In this document: positions 9,020 through 17,001 of the stretch, piece by piece
How the letters are laid out: every line of letters starts with the position of its first letter
Numbering within the stretch: the stretch's first letter is position 1
NCBI GenBank assembly: GCA_002083615.1
Contig: MSXO01000005.1
Span: 62,001 to 126,000 of the forward strand
Length of the DNA: 64,000 bases
Direction of reading: 5' to 3'
Source of the DNA: Proteobacteria bacterium ST_bin11
Lineage (GTDB): Bacteria > Pseudomonadota > Gammaproteobacteria > Methylococcales > Methylomonadaceae
The notes under the pieces: generated by a model
Seen by the model: only the letters and a program-made list of their open reading frames with translations
Database searches by the model: none
Told to the model about the DNA's origin: nothing
Program-made: the position numbers and the translations under genes

Positions 9020-9973
9020 TCATTTATATTGAGTTTGAAAAGCTACAATAAAACGCGTTAACTGCTCATAAGGTAGATCGTTAATGCCTGCCGACGCCTT
9101 TCGACCACCGCCATAAAATAGGGCACACAGCTCATCAGCACCTACCTTATTTTGCAAAGGAGCTCTGACACTAATCTGATACCCCCCCCGTCGATTGTTA
9201 CTAACTATTGCATGAGCCCTATCAGGATAGAGATTGGCTAAATCGTTTCCAAATACCCCAGCTACCCGCCTAGCCCACTTTTCGTCGGGTAGGATAAATA
9301 CCGCCGCAGTGCTCGTCGCATATTCAGCCTTAATTTGCCCAGCCAAACCCATATCCCCAACATATCCATCAAATAATTGCTGATAAACCTCGGACTTATC
9401 CTGGAGAAAGTCAAGTGGCGATTCATAGCCTTCCAGCTGCCTGTATAGCTCATCGGGCTTGAAATATAGATCATCAATACATGTGCCGTAGGCGTTGTAA
9501 TTGATACATATCCCTAGCCGTTTCAATACAAGCAATTTTTGGGCCGTCAATTCAATAGATTTGCCAACGTCGGTTGCCGCAGCACCCAAGTTATCACCGA
9601 AAGCCCCGGCGATAGCCCATTCGCTATAGCGATGCTTTAAATGAGCGTCCATCAATAAACTTGTGCAAACATTCGCATCTGTGTTTATCAGAGAGGTAAA
9701 GCCCGGATGAACCGGAATTTCTCCCGAATAATGGTGATCCATGTAAAAAATGCTGACACCTTTCTTAAGGAGTTCCGACAAGGGTAAGCGGTTCTTATCT
9801 AACGATACGTCGAGTACAACCAACTCATCACCTGCCTCAGCGGAAACTCGACTTAGCAAACCGATGTCTCGCTTCACGCCCGTAATAAGCATAGATTCTA
9901 AGGGATAGACCAAGCGCAACTGCAACAAGGCGCAAATTCCATCCGCATCGCCATTAAACACATCAATATTCAA
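9020..9973 (-). CDS. DHH-family phosphoesterase
   Basis: A 317-residue protein of the DHH superfamily. Visible motifs are the N-terminal FNGDADG (Asp9, Asp11), VVLDVSL (Asp55), the DHH triad at 79-81, and a C-terminal GGGRKASAG loop in place of the usual DHHA1 GGGHxxAAG. The family includes NrnA-type enzymes that degrade nanoRNA and remove the 3' phosphate from pAp, as well as RecJ. I chose the TTG at 9973, which has AAAGGG upstream and puts the first motif at the very N-terminus as in relatives. A GTG at 10009 would overlap cysC by 20 nt and add 12 unconserved residues. It follows the APS kinase gene directly, so pAp hydrolysis linked to PAPS use is a fair but untested idea. Confidence 0.8.
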   Translation of the reverse strand: MNIDVFNGDADGICALLQLRLVYPLESMLITGVKRDIGLLSRVSAEAGDELVVLDVSLDKNRLPLSELLKKGVSIFYMDHHYSGEIPVHPGFTSLINTDANVCTSLLMDAHLKHRYSEWAIAGAFGDNLGAAATDVGKSIELTAQKLLVLKRLGICINYNAYGTCIDDLYFKPDELYRQLEGYESPLDFLQDKSEVYQQLFDGYVGDMGLAGQIKAEYATSTAAVFILPDEKWARRVAGVFGNDLANLYPDRAHAIVSNNRRGGYQISVRAPLQNKVGADELCALFYGGGRKASAGINDLPYEQLTRFIVAFQTQYK

Positions 9974-9989
9974 CTTAATGCCCTTTCGA

Positions 9990-10598
9990 CTAATGAGTGA
10001 CAATACCACGCAGCTCGAGCATACTCATGACTTGATTGACGCATTCTTCCAATGCGAAAGTCCCAGTATCTATATTCAAACCAGGATTTTCCGGCGCTTC
10101 ATAAGGCGAGGATATGCCGGTGAATAACTTGATCTCACCTTGCCGCGCTTTTTTGTAAAAACCTTTTACATCCCGTTGCTCACATACCGACAAGTCGCAG
10201 TTGCAATAAATCTCGATAAAATCACCGTGCGGCACTAAGTTTCGGGCATATTGCCGCTCGACCCTAAACGGGGATATAAAGGCCGTTAACGTTATCGTGC
10301 CGGCTTCCAGCATCAATTTAGCAACTTCGGCAATTCTGCGGATATTCTCCTGCCGGTCTTGATGCGTAAACCCGAGATCACCACATAATCCTTGGCGAAC
10401 ATTATCGCCGTCCAAAACAAATGTTCGACAATTCAACTGATACAAACGCTCTTCTACCGCATGAGCCAGTGTTGATTTACCCGCCCCCGACAAACCGGTA
10501 AACCATAAAATGGTTGATTTGTGTCGATTTAATGCTTCTCGACGGCTGCGAGTTACCGTAGCATGATGCCAAACAACGTTTGCGGCTTGTGTTTCCAT
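9990..10598 (-). CDS. cysC: Adenylyl-sulfate (APS) kinase
   Basis: This 202-residue protein is the full-length APS kinase that phosphorylates adenosine 5'-phosphosulfate to PAPS. The Walker A loop is GLSGAGKST (35-43). The DGDNVRQGLCGDLGFT block is the APS-binding segment. The lid-region motif (ISPFRVER) and the KGFYKKARQGEIKLFTGISSPYE substrate region are intact. A good ribosome-binding site (GGAG, 9 nt) precedes the ATG. The sulfate adenylyltransferase genes cysD and cysN are not adjacent; the next genes are a DHH phosphoesterase and a VanZ-repeat protein. The PAPS may therefore serve a special purpose such as sulfation rather than only assimilation. No sulfotransferase is seen in the window. 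Confidence 0.95.
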   Translation of the reverse strand: METQAANVVWHHATVTRSRREALNRHKSTILWFTGLSGAGKSTLAHAVEERLYQLNCRTFVLDGDNVRQGLCGDLGFTHQDRQENIRRIAEVAKLMLEAGTITLTAFISPFRVERQYARNLVPHGDFIEIYCNCDLSVCEQRDVKGFYKKARQGEIKLFTGISSPYEAPENPGLNIDTGTFALEECVNQVMSMLELRGIVTH

Positions 10599-10954
10599 TT
10601 ATTTAATCTCCAGAATTATCCAATTAAGAGTACTTGACCAACGATCAATCATACAATTCTCTTTACCAAACGCGCAAAACACGTCAACTAGGGCTTTTCA
10701 ACAAAACAGCTTATAGATACCCCCCCCGTTTCTGCTGTGTGCAGAGCGCCCCTGCCCCCTCGATTCGCCGGTTGGCCGACCGCGCCCAGTTTCTGGGAAC
10801 CCTAAGTCGAAGGGCATTTCAGCAACAAATTTATGCCCAAGGATTGTTCCGAAATCAATTCAATCAAAGTCTTTTGGTGACGTTCTCGAAACCATCGTGA
10901 AACCATGCGTTTTCGGGTATCATTTGTGGCCTTTTTCGAAGAGTTTAGTTTTTA
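10599..10954. other. Divergent intergenic region between cysC and dusB
   Basis: About 356 bases separate the minus-strand cysC unit from the plus-strand dusB-fis unit. It should hold promoters for both. It includes a run of eight C residues near 10720. An open frame with a TTG start at 10634-10900 has no recognisable motif and no start signal, and is not called. No clear promoter boxes could be chosen. Confidence 0.4.
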
Positions 10955-11932
10955 ATGCGAATTGGCCCTTACCAACTTTCTAACCAGGTGGTTCTGGCAC
11001 CAATGGCCGGTATTACCGACGCGCCATTTCGGCAACTCTGTAGCGAATTTGGCGCCGGCCTCACCGTATCGGAAATGGTGATTTCAAATCGCAGCTTACA
11101 GCATCACCCACGCACCTTGAAGAAACTCGATTATAGCGGCAGCACTAGCCTCCGCTCGGTCCAAATTTTGGGTACCGATCCCCTGGAAATGGCTGAAGCT
11201 GCGAAATTGAATCAAGACCGCGGCGCACAGATTATCGACATCAATATGGGTTGCCCGGCTAAGAAAGTTTGTTCAGTGGCTGCCGGTTCGGCACTGCTGA
11301 AAGACGAGTCTTTGGTGGCTAAAATTTTAGATGCGGTGGTGAACGCAGTGGATATTCCAGTAACACTCAAGATTCGCACAGGCTGGGACTTGGCCAATAG
11401 AAACGCACCAACCATCGCCAAGATCGCGGAGAACTGTGGGATCCAAGCGCTGACGATTCATGGCCGCAGCCGAGCCTGTAAATTTACCGGCAATGCCGAA
11501 TACGACACCATAAAACGCGTCAAACAAAGCGTCAGGATTCCGATTATTGCAAACGGGGATATCGATAGTCCGGCAAAAGCTAGACAAGTTTTGGCTTACA
11601 CAGACGCTGATGCCGTGATGATTGGCCGAGCCGCGCAAGGCCAACCGTGGATATTTAGCCAACTAAACGCTAATCTTGAAAACGCCATATTTTCGCCCCC
11701 TTGTCTAACGGAGATAAAAGCCGTCATTAACCAACATCTGGAAAATTTATACAGTTTTTATGGGAACGACAGTGGTGTTAAAATCGCTCGCAAGCACATC
11801 GGCTGGTATTTCGATCATTTAGGCTCATTGCCCGTTGAACAAAAAACTGCAATTAACCAAGCCCAACACGCTGCGCGGCAACTCGCGCTAGTCAATGCCT
11901 CTTTCAACTTGATTAAACCACGAGCCGCCTAG
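10955..11932 (+). CDS. dusB: tRNA-dihydrouridine synthase B
   Basis: This 325-residue FMN-dependent enzyme reduces specific uridines in the tRNA D-loop. Key motifs are the N-terminal VLAPMAGITDAPFR, the NMGCPAKK catalytic-Cys motif, the LKIRTGW FMN/tRNA region and the GDIDSPAKA and AVMIGRAAQGQPW phosphate-binding loops. Length is normal for DusB. The stop codon TAG (11930-11932) is followed without a gap by the fis start, the classic gammaproteobacterial dusB-fis operon. The two are very likely co-transcribed and growth-rate controlled. Confidence 0.95.
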   Translation: MRIGPYQLSNQVVLAPMAGITDAPFRQLCSEFGAGLTVSEMVISNRSLQHHPRTLKKLDYSGSTSLRSVQILGTDPLEMAEAAKLNQDRGAQIIDINMGCPAKKVCSVAAGSALLKDESLVAKILDAVVNAVDIPVTLKIRTGWDLANRNAPTIAKIAENCGIQALTIHGRSRACKFTGNAEYDTIKRVKQSVRIPIIANGDIDSPAKARQVLAYTDADAVMIGRAAQGQPWIFSQLNANLENAIFSPPCLTEIKAVINQHLENLYSFYGNDSGVKIARKHIGWYFDHLGSLPVEQKTAINQAQHAARQLALVNASFNLIKPRAA

Positions 11933-12196
11933 ATGGGAACACACCTTACTTCTGAAGTCTCCGACAGCGAGCAAACGCTGTCTGAACATGTCCGTCATTG
12001 CGTCGAAGACTATTTCGCCCACTTAAACGGTCACGACTCCAGCGGTTTATATCACTTAGTCTTAGCGGAAGTGGAAAGACCCTTACTGGAAACTACACTG
12101 AAACACTGCGACTACAACCAAAGCAAAGCCGCAATCATCCTCGGTCTCAGCCGTAGTACCCTCCGTAAAAAGCTCGAACATTACGGCATAGGTTAA
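11933..12196 (+). CDS. fis: DNA-binding protein Fis
   Basis: An 87-residue Fis protein. The N-terminal beta-hairpin region is followed by a C-terminal helix-turn-helix (NQSKAAIILGLSRSTLRKKLEHYGI), the most conserved part of the family. Fis bends DNA and regulates rRNA, topology and growth-phase genes. The start ATG follows the dusB stop immediately and purH begins 37 nt after the fis stop, an arrangement shared with Pseudomonas-like and methanotroph genomes. A minus-strand open frame across this gene (12083-12388) is a shadow. Confidence 0.95.
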   Translation: MGTHLTSEVSDSEQTLSEHVRHCVEDYFAHLNGHDSSGLYHLVLAEVERPLLETTLKHCDYNQSKAAIILGLSRSTLRKKLEHYGIG

Positions 12197-12233
12197 TTTC
12201 CAACCCTTCTCTTTACCCTTTCTTGAGGTTTGC

Positions 12234-13814
12234 ATGTATCCCCCTTTGGGCATAAATAAAAAAGTGACCCGCGCTCTGGTCAGCGTCTCCGACAAAACCG
12301 GTGTTCTGGAGTTTTGCCGCGAACTGAGCCACCTAGGCGTCGAGCTAATATCTACCGGCGGCACGGCTAAACTACTAGCCGAAAACAATGTTGCCGTTAC
12401 CGAAGTCTCCGACTACACCGGCTTCCCGGAAATGATGGACGGTCGCGTCAAAACCCTTCATCCGAAAGTTCACGGCGGCATTCTCGGTCGGCGCGGCATA
12501 GACGATGCAGTGATGGCCGAGAACGGTATCAAAGCTATCGATATGGTAGTGGTTAACTTGTATCCGTTCGAGCAAACTGTGGCAAAAACCGATTGCGATC
12601 TGGAAACCGCGATAGAAAATATCGACATTGGCGGCCCAAGCATGATCCGGGGCGCAGCGAAAAACCATGCCGACGTCGCTATAGTTGTCGATCCTGTCGA
12701 CTACCCGAGAATCTTGGCCGAATTACAAGGTAATGCGAGCACTCTAAGCCACGACACCCGTTTTAAATTGGCGCTAAAAAGCTTCGAGCATACCGCCCGT
12801 TACGACACTATGATTGCTGCTTACCTCAGTAAAATCGTCGATGCCGGCAATTTCCCGGAAACCCTAAACCTACAATTCCACCGCCTACAGAGCATGCGTT
12901 ACGGCGAAAATCCGCATCAAAACGCGGCATTTTACGGCGAGAAAAATCCGCCAGCCGGCAGCATCGCTAGCGCCAAGCAATTGCAAGGCAAAGAACTGTC
13001 TTATAACAACATTGCCGATGCCGATGCCGCATTGGAATGCGTCAAAGCATTTAGCGACCAACCGGCCTGCGTAATCGTCAAACACGCCAATCCCTGCGGT
13101 GTCGCCGTAAGCGCCGACATTTTTGACGCCTACAATCTGGCGTATGCGACAGATCCGACCTCCGCATTTGGGGGAATCATCGCTTTCAACCGCGAATTGG
13201 ACGAACAGACTGCGGCTGAAATTACGGGACGCCAGTTCGTCGAAGTCATCATTGCACCGGCAATATCAGCCGGAGCGCAAGCGGCGTTGGCCAAAAAACA
13301 AAATGTCCGCGTACTGGAAACGGGCTTTTGGTCAGATAACAACATCCCCGCTTTAGATTTTAAGCGTGTAGCGGGCGGATTATTAGTTCAGGACAAAGAC
13401 ACGGGCAGTGTATCCACCAGCGATCTGAAAGTAGTCAGCAAGCGCCCCCCGACCCAGCAAGAGTTAGCTGACCTGTTGTTCGTCTGGAAAGTCGCCAAAT
13501 TCGTAAAATCCAATGCCATCGTCTATGGCAAAAACGGTCAGACCGTAGGGATAGGAGCCGGACAAATGAGCCGAGTTTATTCGGCAAAAATCGCCGGCAT
13601 CAAGGCCGCTGACGAAGGCTTAACTGTGCCGGGCTCAGTGATGGCCTCCGACGCATTTTTCCCTTTCCGCGACGGCATCGACGCGGCGGCGGCAGCCGGC
13701 ATAACCGCCGTAATCCATCCCGGTGGCTCAATGCGCGACGCAGAAGTGATTGCCGCCGCAGACGAACATAATATAGCGATGGTATTGACCGGCATGCGGC
13801 ATTTCAGACACTGA
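12234..13814 (+). CDS. purH: Bifunctional AICAR transformylase / IMP cyclohydrolase
   Basis: This 526-residue PurH does the last two steps of IMP synthesis. The N-terminal IMP cyclohydrolase domain (1-200) shows STGGTAK, DGRVKTLHPKVHGG and the NIDIGGPSMIRGAAKN loop. The C-terminal AICAR transformylase domain shows RYGENPHQ, KELSYNN, VKHANPCG, DPTSAFGG and SDAFFPFRDG. A TTGAGG sequence 5 nt upstream supports the ATG at 12234. It stands between fis and purD, 16 nt before the latter, so purH-purD are co-transcribed. Confidence 0.97.
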   Translation: MYPPLGINKKVTRALVSVSDKTGVLEFCRELSHLGVELISTGGTAKLLAENNVAVTEVSDYTGFPEMMDGRVKTLHPKVHGGILGRRGIDDAVMAENGIKAIDMVVVNLYPFEQTVAKTDCDLETAIENIDIGGPSMIRGAAKNHADVAIVVDPVDYPRILAELQGNASTLSHDTRFKLALKSFEHTARYDTMIAAYLSKIVDAGNFPETLNLQFHRLQSMRYGENPHQNAAFYGEKNPPAGSIASAKQLQGKELSYNNIADADAALECVKAFSDQPACVIVKHANPCGVAVSADIFDAYNLAYATDPTSAFGGIIAFNRELDEQTAAEITGRQFVEVIIAPAISAGAQAALAKKQNVRVLETGFWSDNNIPALDFKRVAGGLLVQDKDTGSVSTSDLKVVSKRPPTQQELADLLFVWKVAKFVKSNAIVYGKNGQTVGIGAGQMSRVYSAKIAGIKAADEGLTVPGSVMASDAFFPFRDGIDAAAAAGITAVIHPGGSMRDAEVIAAADEHNIAMVLTGMRHFRH

Positions 13815-13830
13815 CACAGGATTACCGAAA

Positions 13831-15117
13831 ATGAATATATTGATCGTGGGCAATGGCGGCCGAGAACACGCCTTGGCCTGGAAAGTCAGGCACTCCGCAA
13901 AAGCAGGCAAGGTCTACGTTGCGCCGGGCAACGCAGGCACTGCCCTCGAGCAGGGCATAAGCAATGTGGATATTCAAGCCGACGACATCGAGGGTTTGCT
14001 GAGTTTCGCCCAAGCCCGAGACATAGGGCTAACCATTATTGGACCGGAAGTGCCTTTAGTCAAAGGCATAGTTGACCGGTTTTCCGCCGCCGGCTTGAAA
14101 TGCTTCGGACCGACGGCTCAAGCAGCGCAGTTGGAAGGTTCCAAGTCCTTCTGCAAGGATTTTATGATTCGACATGGCATTCCTACCGCCGCGTACAAAA
14201 GCTTCACCGAAGTCGAACCGGCAATCGCTTATATTCGCGAAAATGGCGCCCCCATCGTTGTCAAAGCCGATGGTTTGGCAGCTGGCAAAGGTGTGGTCGT
14301 CGCCCAATCCGAACAAGAGGCGATAGCCGCCATTCAAGATATGCTAGCCGGTAATACGTTTGGTGTGGCCGGCCATCGGGTGGTGATTGAAGAATTTTTA
14401 GACGGCGAGGAAGCCAGTTTCATCGTCATCGCCGACGGCTTGCATGCCTTGGCTATGGCGACATCTCAGGATCACAAGGCGCGTGATAACGGCGATCAAG
14501 GCCCCAATACCGGAGGCATGGGGGCTTATTCGCCAGCACCTGTCGTAACGCCGGACATCCACCAACGCGTCATGGATGAGGTAATTTTGCCAACCCTAAA
14601 TGGCATGCGGGAAGATGGTAACGAATATACCGGCTTTCTCTACGCCGGCCTGATGATAGGTAAGAACGGTAGTATCAAAGTGTTGGAATACAACTGCCGC
14701 TTTGGCGACCCGGAAACTCAACCGATTATGATGCGTTTGAAAAGCGATTTGGTTGGGCTTTGTCTGGCAGCCTTAGACAAAAACCTTGATCAGACGACTA
14801 CAGAGTGGGACGAACGCCCCTCATTGGGTGTGGTGCTGGCAGCGGGCGGCTACCCCGACGACTATGCCAAAGGCCATGCGATCAGCGGGTTACCAAGTAA
14901 TGAAGGCAATGATTTCAAAGTGTTTCATGCCGGCACCAAACAAGTCGGCGACCAAGTAGTCACCGCAGGTGGCCGCGTACTATGCGCCTGCGCATTGGGC
15001 GACAGTATTGTTCAAGCCCAAGAAAAAGCCTACGAGCTGTGCCGACAAATCGACTGGCAGGATGTGTATTTTCGAACTGACATTGGTTTTAAAGCGATTA
15101 GATCAGAAGCTGTTTAA
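13831..15117 (+). CDS. purD: Phosphoribosylamine-glycine ligase
   Basis: This 428-residue ATP-grasp ligase joins phosphoribosylamine and glycine to form GAR in purine synthesis. The N-terminal GNGGREHALAWK motif, the VVKADGLAAGKGV ATP-grasp nucleotide loop, the QDHKARDNGDQGPNTGGMGAY substrate motif and the NCRFGDPETQ metal-binding motif are all intact. A Shine-Dalgarno (AGGA, 9 nt) precedes the ATG. It follows purH directly and is convergent with the RlpA-like gene, with a strong hairpin between them. Confidence 0.97.
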   Translation: MNILIVGNGGREHALAWKVRHSAKAGKVYVAPGNAGTALEQGISNVDIQADDIEGLLSFAQARDIGLTIIGPEVPLVKGIVDRFSAAGLKCFGPTAQAAQLEGSKSFCKDFMIRHGIPTAAYKSFTEVEPAIAYIRENGAPIVVKADGLAAGKGVVVAQSEQEAIAAIQDMLAGNTFGVAGHRVVIEEFLDGEEASFIVIADGLHALAMATSQDHKARDNGDQGPNTGGMGAYSPAPVVTPDIHQRVMDEVILPTLNGMREDGNEYTGFLYAGLMIGKNGSIKVLEYNCRFGDPETQPIMMRLKSDLVGLCLAALDKNLDQTTTEWDERPSLGVVLAAGGYPDDYAKGHAISGLPSNEGNDFKVFHAGTKQVGDQVVTAGGRVLCACALGDSIVQAQEKAYELCRQIDWQDVYFRTDIGFKAIRSEAV

Positions 15118-15152
15118 CAATAAGCTTGAAAGGCTTCAGAATAAACTAGAGA

Positions 15153-15180
15153 AGGTATCCGGTCTATCGACCGGATACCT
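15153..15180. terminator. Perfect 12-bp hairpin between convergent purD and RlpA-like genes
   Basis: AGGTATCCGGTC and GACCGGATACCT pair perfectly around a TATC loop. It lies 35 nt after the purD stop and 13 nt after the RlpA-like stop on the other strand, where a bidirectional terminator is expected. T-runs are weak on both sides. Confidence 0.65.
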
Positions 15181-15193
15181 CGTGACTGGCAAC

Positions 15194-15598
15194 TTAGGCG
15201 TCGCCTACACGCAGAACTTCAAGTTTGACTTTAGCCAAGCCAGCTTGAATGAAACCAAGTTCGCTAGCGGCCCTTTTGGACACATCAAGCAACCGTTTGT
15301 TGGCTTTGTGAGCGCGGCTGTTTATCCGCAACTCGACACTACGATTATTACTTAGGTTAACGACACGCACCAAAGAGCCAAAAGGCAAGCTCGCATGAGC
15401 CGCAGTTAATGCGTTTTTATCATAAAATTCACCGTTTGCTGTCCGCTGACCATGCATTTTGTCGCTGTAATACGATGCGACGCCGCTTTGTTCAAGGGAA
15501 AGAAAACCGTTCCTTTCTGTTTTCGCTAAACCTACAGAGCTAAAAGACGCTAGACCCGCTGAAAGCAATAAAATTGCCGTCAATTTCGTTTTTCGCAT
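15194..15598 (-). CDS. RlpA-like double-psi beta-barrel protein with altered catalytic Asp
   Basis: A 134-residue exported protein with a signal peptide (about 1-25, ending SVGLA). A double-psi beta-barrel of the RlpA type follows: GVASYYSDKMHGQRTANGEFYD and LTAAHASLPFGSLVRV, then LRINSRAHKANKRLLDVSKRAA. RlpA proteins are septal lytic transglycosylases or septal binders. The catalytic Glu (ANGE) is present, but the Asp of the usual INDRG motif is Ser here (INSRA), which argues against normal transglycosylase activity. I chose the ATG at 15598 because a near-perfect AAGGAGGG lies just upstream. The SPOR domain of full-length RlpA is missing. Confidence 0.85.
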   Translation of the reverse strand: MRKTKLTAILLLSAGLASFSSVGLAKTERNGFLSLEQSGVASYYSDKMHGQRTANGEFYDKNALTAAHASLPFGSLVRVVNLSNNRSVELRINSRAHKANKRLLDVSKRAASELGFIQAGLAKVKLEVLRVGDA

Positions 15599-15787
15599 CC
15601 TACCCTCCTTACGTTGAGTATTGACAGGAGGTTTGAGATTATCCGAATAAAAACGCTTTGACAAGCTTTTTTCGTTAGTATACAAGTTTTGCCATCTGTC
15701 AATAACTATTACGCAGAAGCCAACATCATTCGCAAACCCCCGAAAAATAAGACCTCGGTTGGCAAACTCTGCCTCAGGAACCAACGC

Positions 15788-16150
15788 CTAGAAAAAAAAG
15801 AAAACCTGCTTAGTAATAGCAACCTTAGAAATGTAATACAGACAAAACAGTGCTCCACCAAAAGCCAACCAGCGCGTGCGTCCCGATTTGCGAATTGCCA
15901 AAATACCTAAGCCTATGTAAAGCACCAAGACCAGTAACTTGGCGACAATCCAAGCAAATTCGCTCGAAAACCAGCTTCCTTGCAAAACCAAGGCAAACCC
16001 GGTCAGTAAAACCAAACTCGCTATAACGTGCGGACTAATTTTTAGCCATTTCTGCTCCAACAATGCGGGTTTTAACTCCGCGAGAGCCACCCGAGCGATG
16101 AAACTGATCACCAAAACTGCCACGAAAAGAAGATGTATGTGTTTAAGCAT
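15788..16150 (-). CDS. SirB2 family membrane protein
   Basis: This 120-residue protein fits the SirB2 family. It has four membrane helices (about 5-22, 43-60, 67-86 and 94-112), with the N-terminal KHIHLLFVAVLVISFIAR motif and the KISPHVIASLVLLTGF motif. Function is unknown; the name comes from a Salmonella regulator locus. The last residues are a short run of Phe. It lies 190 nt upstream of the RlpA-like gene on the same strand and may be a separate unit. A perfect 10-bp inverted repeat lies about 40 nt upstream of the start. Confidence 0.85.
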   Translation of the reverse strand: MLKHIHLLFVAVLVISFIARVALAELKPALLEQKWLKISPHVIASLVLLTGFALVLQGSWFSSEFAWIVAKLLVLVLYIGLGILAIRKSGRTRWLAFGGALFCLYYISKVAITKQVFFFF

Positions 16151-16189
16151 GAATACCCCATTAAAATTGACAACTAATTTTCACATCCG

Positions 16190-16226
16190 ACCAGTTCGAA
16201 CGGAACAATCGCTAAATCGAACTGGT
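16190..16226. repeat. Perfect 10-bp inverted repeat upstream of the SirB2 gene
   Basis: ACCAGTTCGA and TCGAACTGGT are exact inverse copies separated by 17 bases, 39 nt before the SirB2 start. It could be an operator, or a hairpin in the leader. No T-run marks it as a terminator. Confidence 0.5.
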
Positions 16227-16526
16227 AGCCCAAATTGAAGCTGAATCCTATCACGCAACCCTAGCGATGATAAAAGTTAACAGTGACGTGCCGTTTCGCC
16301 TCGTTATCCGACAACGAAAACACCCTCCGATATTTCAAAAACCCGCCTACTTGTGGTTTCGCGGATCTCATTCTTGTTGATATTTCACCTTGCAAGTCCA
16401 CCAAATCACCTACATGCCGCCGAAGCGAACTCGTCTTTCTTCGACTAAACAACAGCACAACCAATTGTATTTATTATAAATTACCAACAACCACCAGACA
16501 AAGCGATGGATCCCAAAAATATTGTT
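16227..16526. other. Intergenic region with no supported gene
   Basis: Overlapping short frames exist on both strands (plus 16283-16546, minus 16261-16464 and 16410-16811). None has a start signal or a recognisable motif. The region should hold the upstream control region of the small membrane protein that follows. Confidence 0.4.
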
Positions 16527-16555
16527 TTGACACAAAACAGTTTTAAGTGTAAAAA
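16527..16555 (+). promoter_or_regulatory. Probable sigma-70 promoter of the small membrane protein
   Basis: A consensus -35 (TTGACA, 16527-16532), a 17-base spacer and a TAAAAA -10 (16550-16555, 4 of 6 matches) precede a leader of about 90 nt. The leader contains a short GCCC/GGGC hairpin. Confidence 0.6.
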
Positions 16556-16652
16556 ATGCACCGTCGACCAACAATAATACTAACTTCGACATACAACTCG
16601 AGTTGCCCCTTTTAGGGCTGATTATTACAACAACAAGATGAGGATTATAAAA

Positions 16653-16850
16653 ATGGCTGAACAAGAAAAAGACAATACCTTTACCGTAGTTGCTGTTGTT
16701 ACTGCAATTGCTATCGCTGGCGTAGTAATGTTGAAAGCTGACGAAACTAAACATCTTCAATACGGCGGCGAAACCTCTGCGCAAGCTGAAGCGCAAGTTT
16801 TGGCAAAACACAAAGATTTTAATAACGACGTGTTAAGCCAAGCAAAATAA
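16653..16850 (+). CDS. Small single-pass membrane or exported protein of unknown function
   Basis: A 65-residue protein I do not recognise. It has a short charged N-terminus, a hydrophobic segment (about 10-26: FTVVAVVTAIAIAGVVM), and a polar Gln-, Ala- and Lys-rich C-terminus. The second ATG (16653) is chosen over 16638 because GAGG lies 9 nt before it. A consensus promoter and an intrinsic terminator frame the gene, so it is a monocistronic and probably well-expressed unit. The segment could be an uncleaved anchor or a signal peptide. Confidence 0.7.
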   Translation: MAEQEKDNTFTVVAVVTAIAIAGVVMLKADETKHLQYGGETSAQAEAQVLAKHKDFNNDVLSQAK

Positions 16851-16867
16851 TTTTTGCTTAGCTACTT

Positions 16868-16902
16868 AGGCGCCAATCGATCATTCGATAGGCGCCTTTT
16901 TT
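16868..16902 (+). terminator. Intrinsic terminator of the small membrane protein gene
   Basis: The 7-bp stem AGGCGCC/GGCGCCT, with additional ATCG/CGAT pairing inside, is followed by a run of six T residues on the plus strand. Confidence 0.85.
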
Positions 16903-17001
16903 ATGTCCGCAGGTTTCTCACTGGTTTTCTAATAGTTCGCTTTTTCAACACCCCGCCCTAAGGTAGAATTGAGTGTTTTACCTATTCTATTTCACCGACA
17001 G

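Noticed and set aside
10634..10900. 88-codon frame upstream of dusB
   Set aside because: It starts with TTG without Shine-Dalgarno and has no recognisable motif; it probably covers the promoter region of dusB.
15677..15702. TTGACA/TATACT pair upstream of the RlpA-like gene
   Set aside because: Both boxes look good but the spacer is only 14 bases, too short for a normal sigma-70 promoter; left as unproven.
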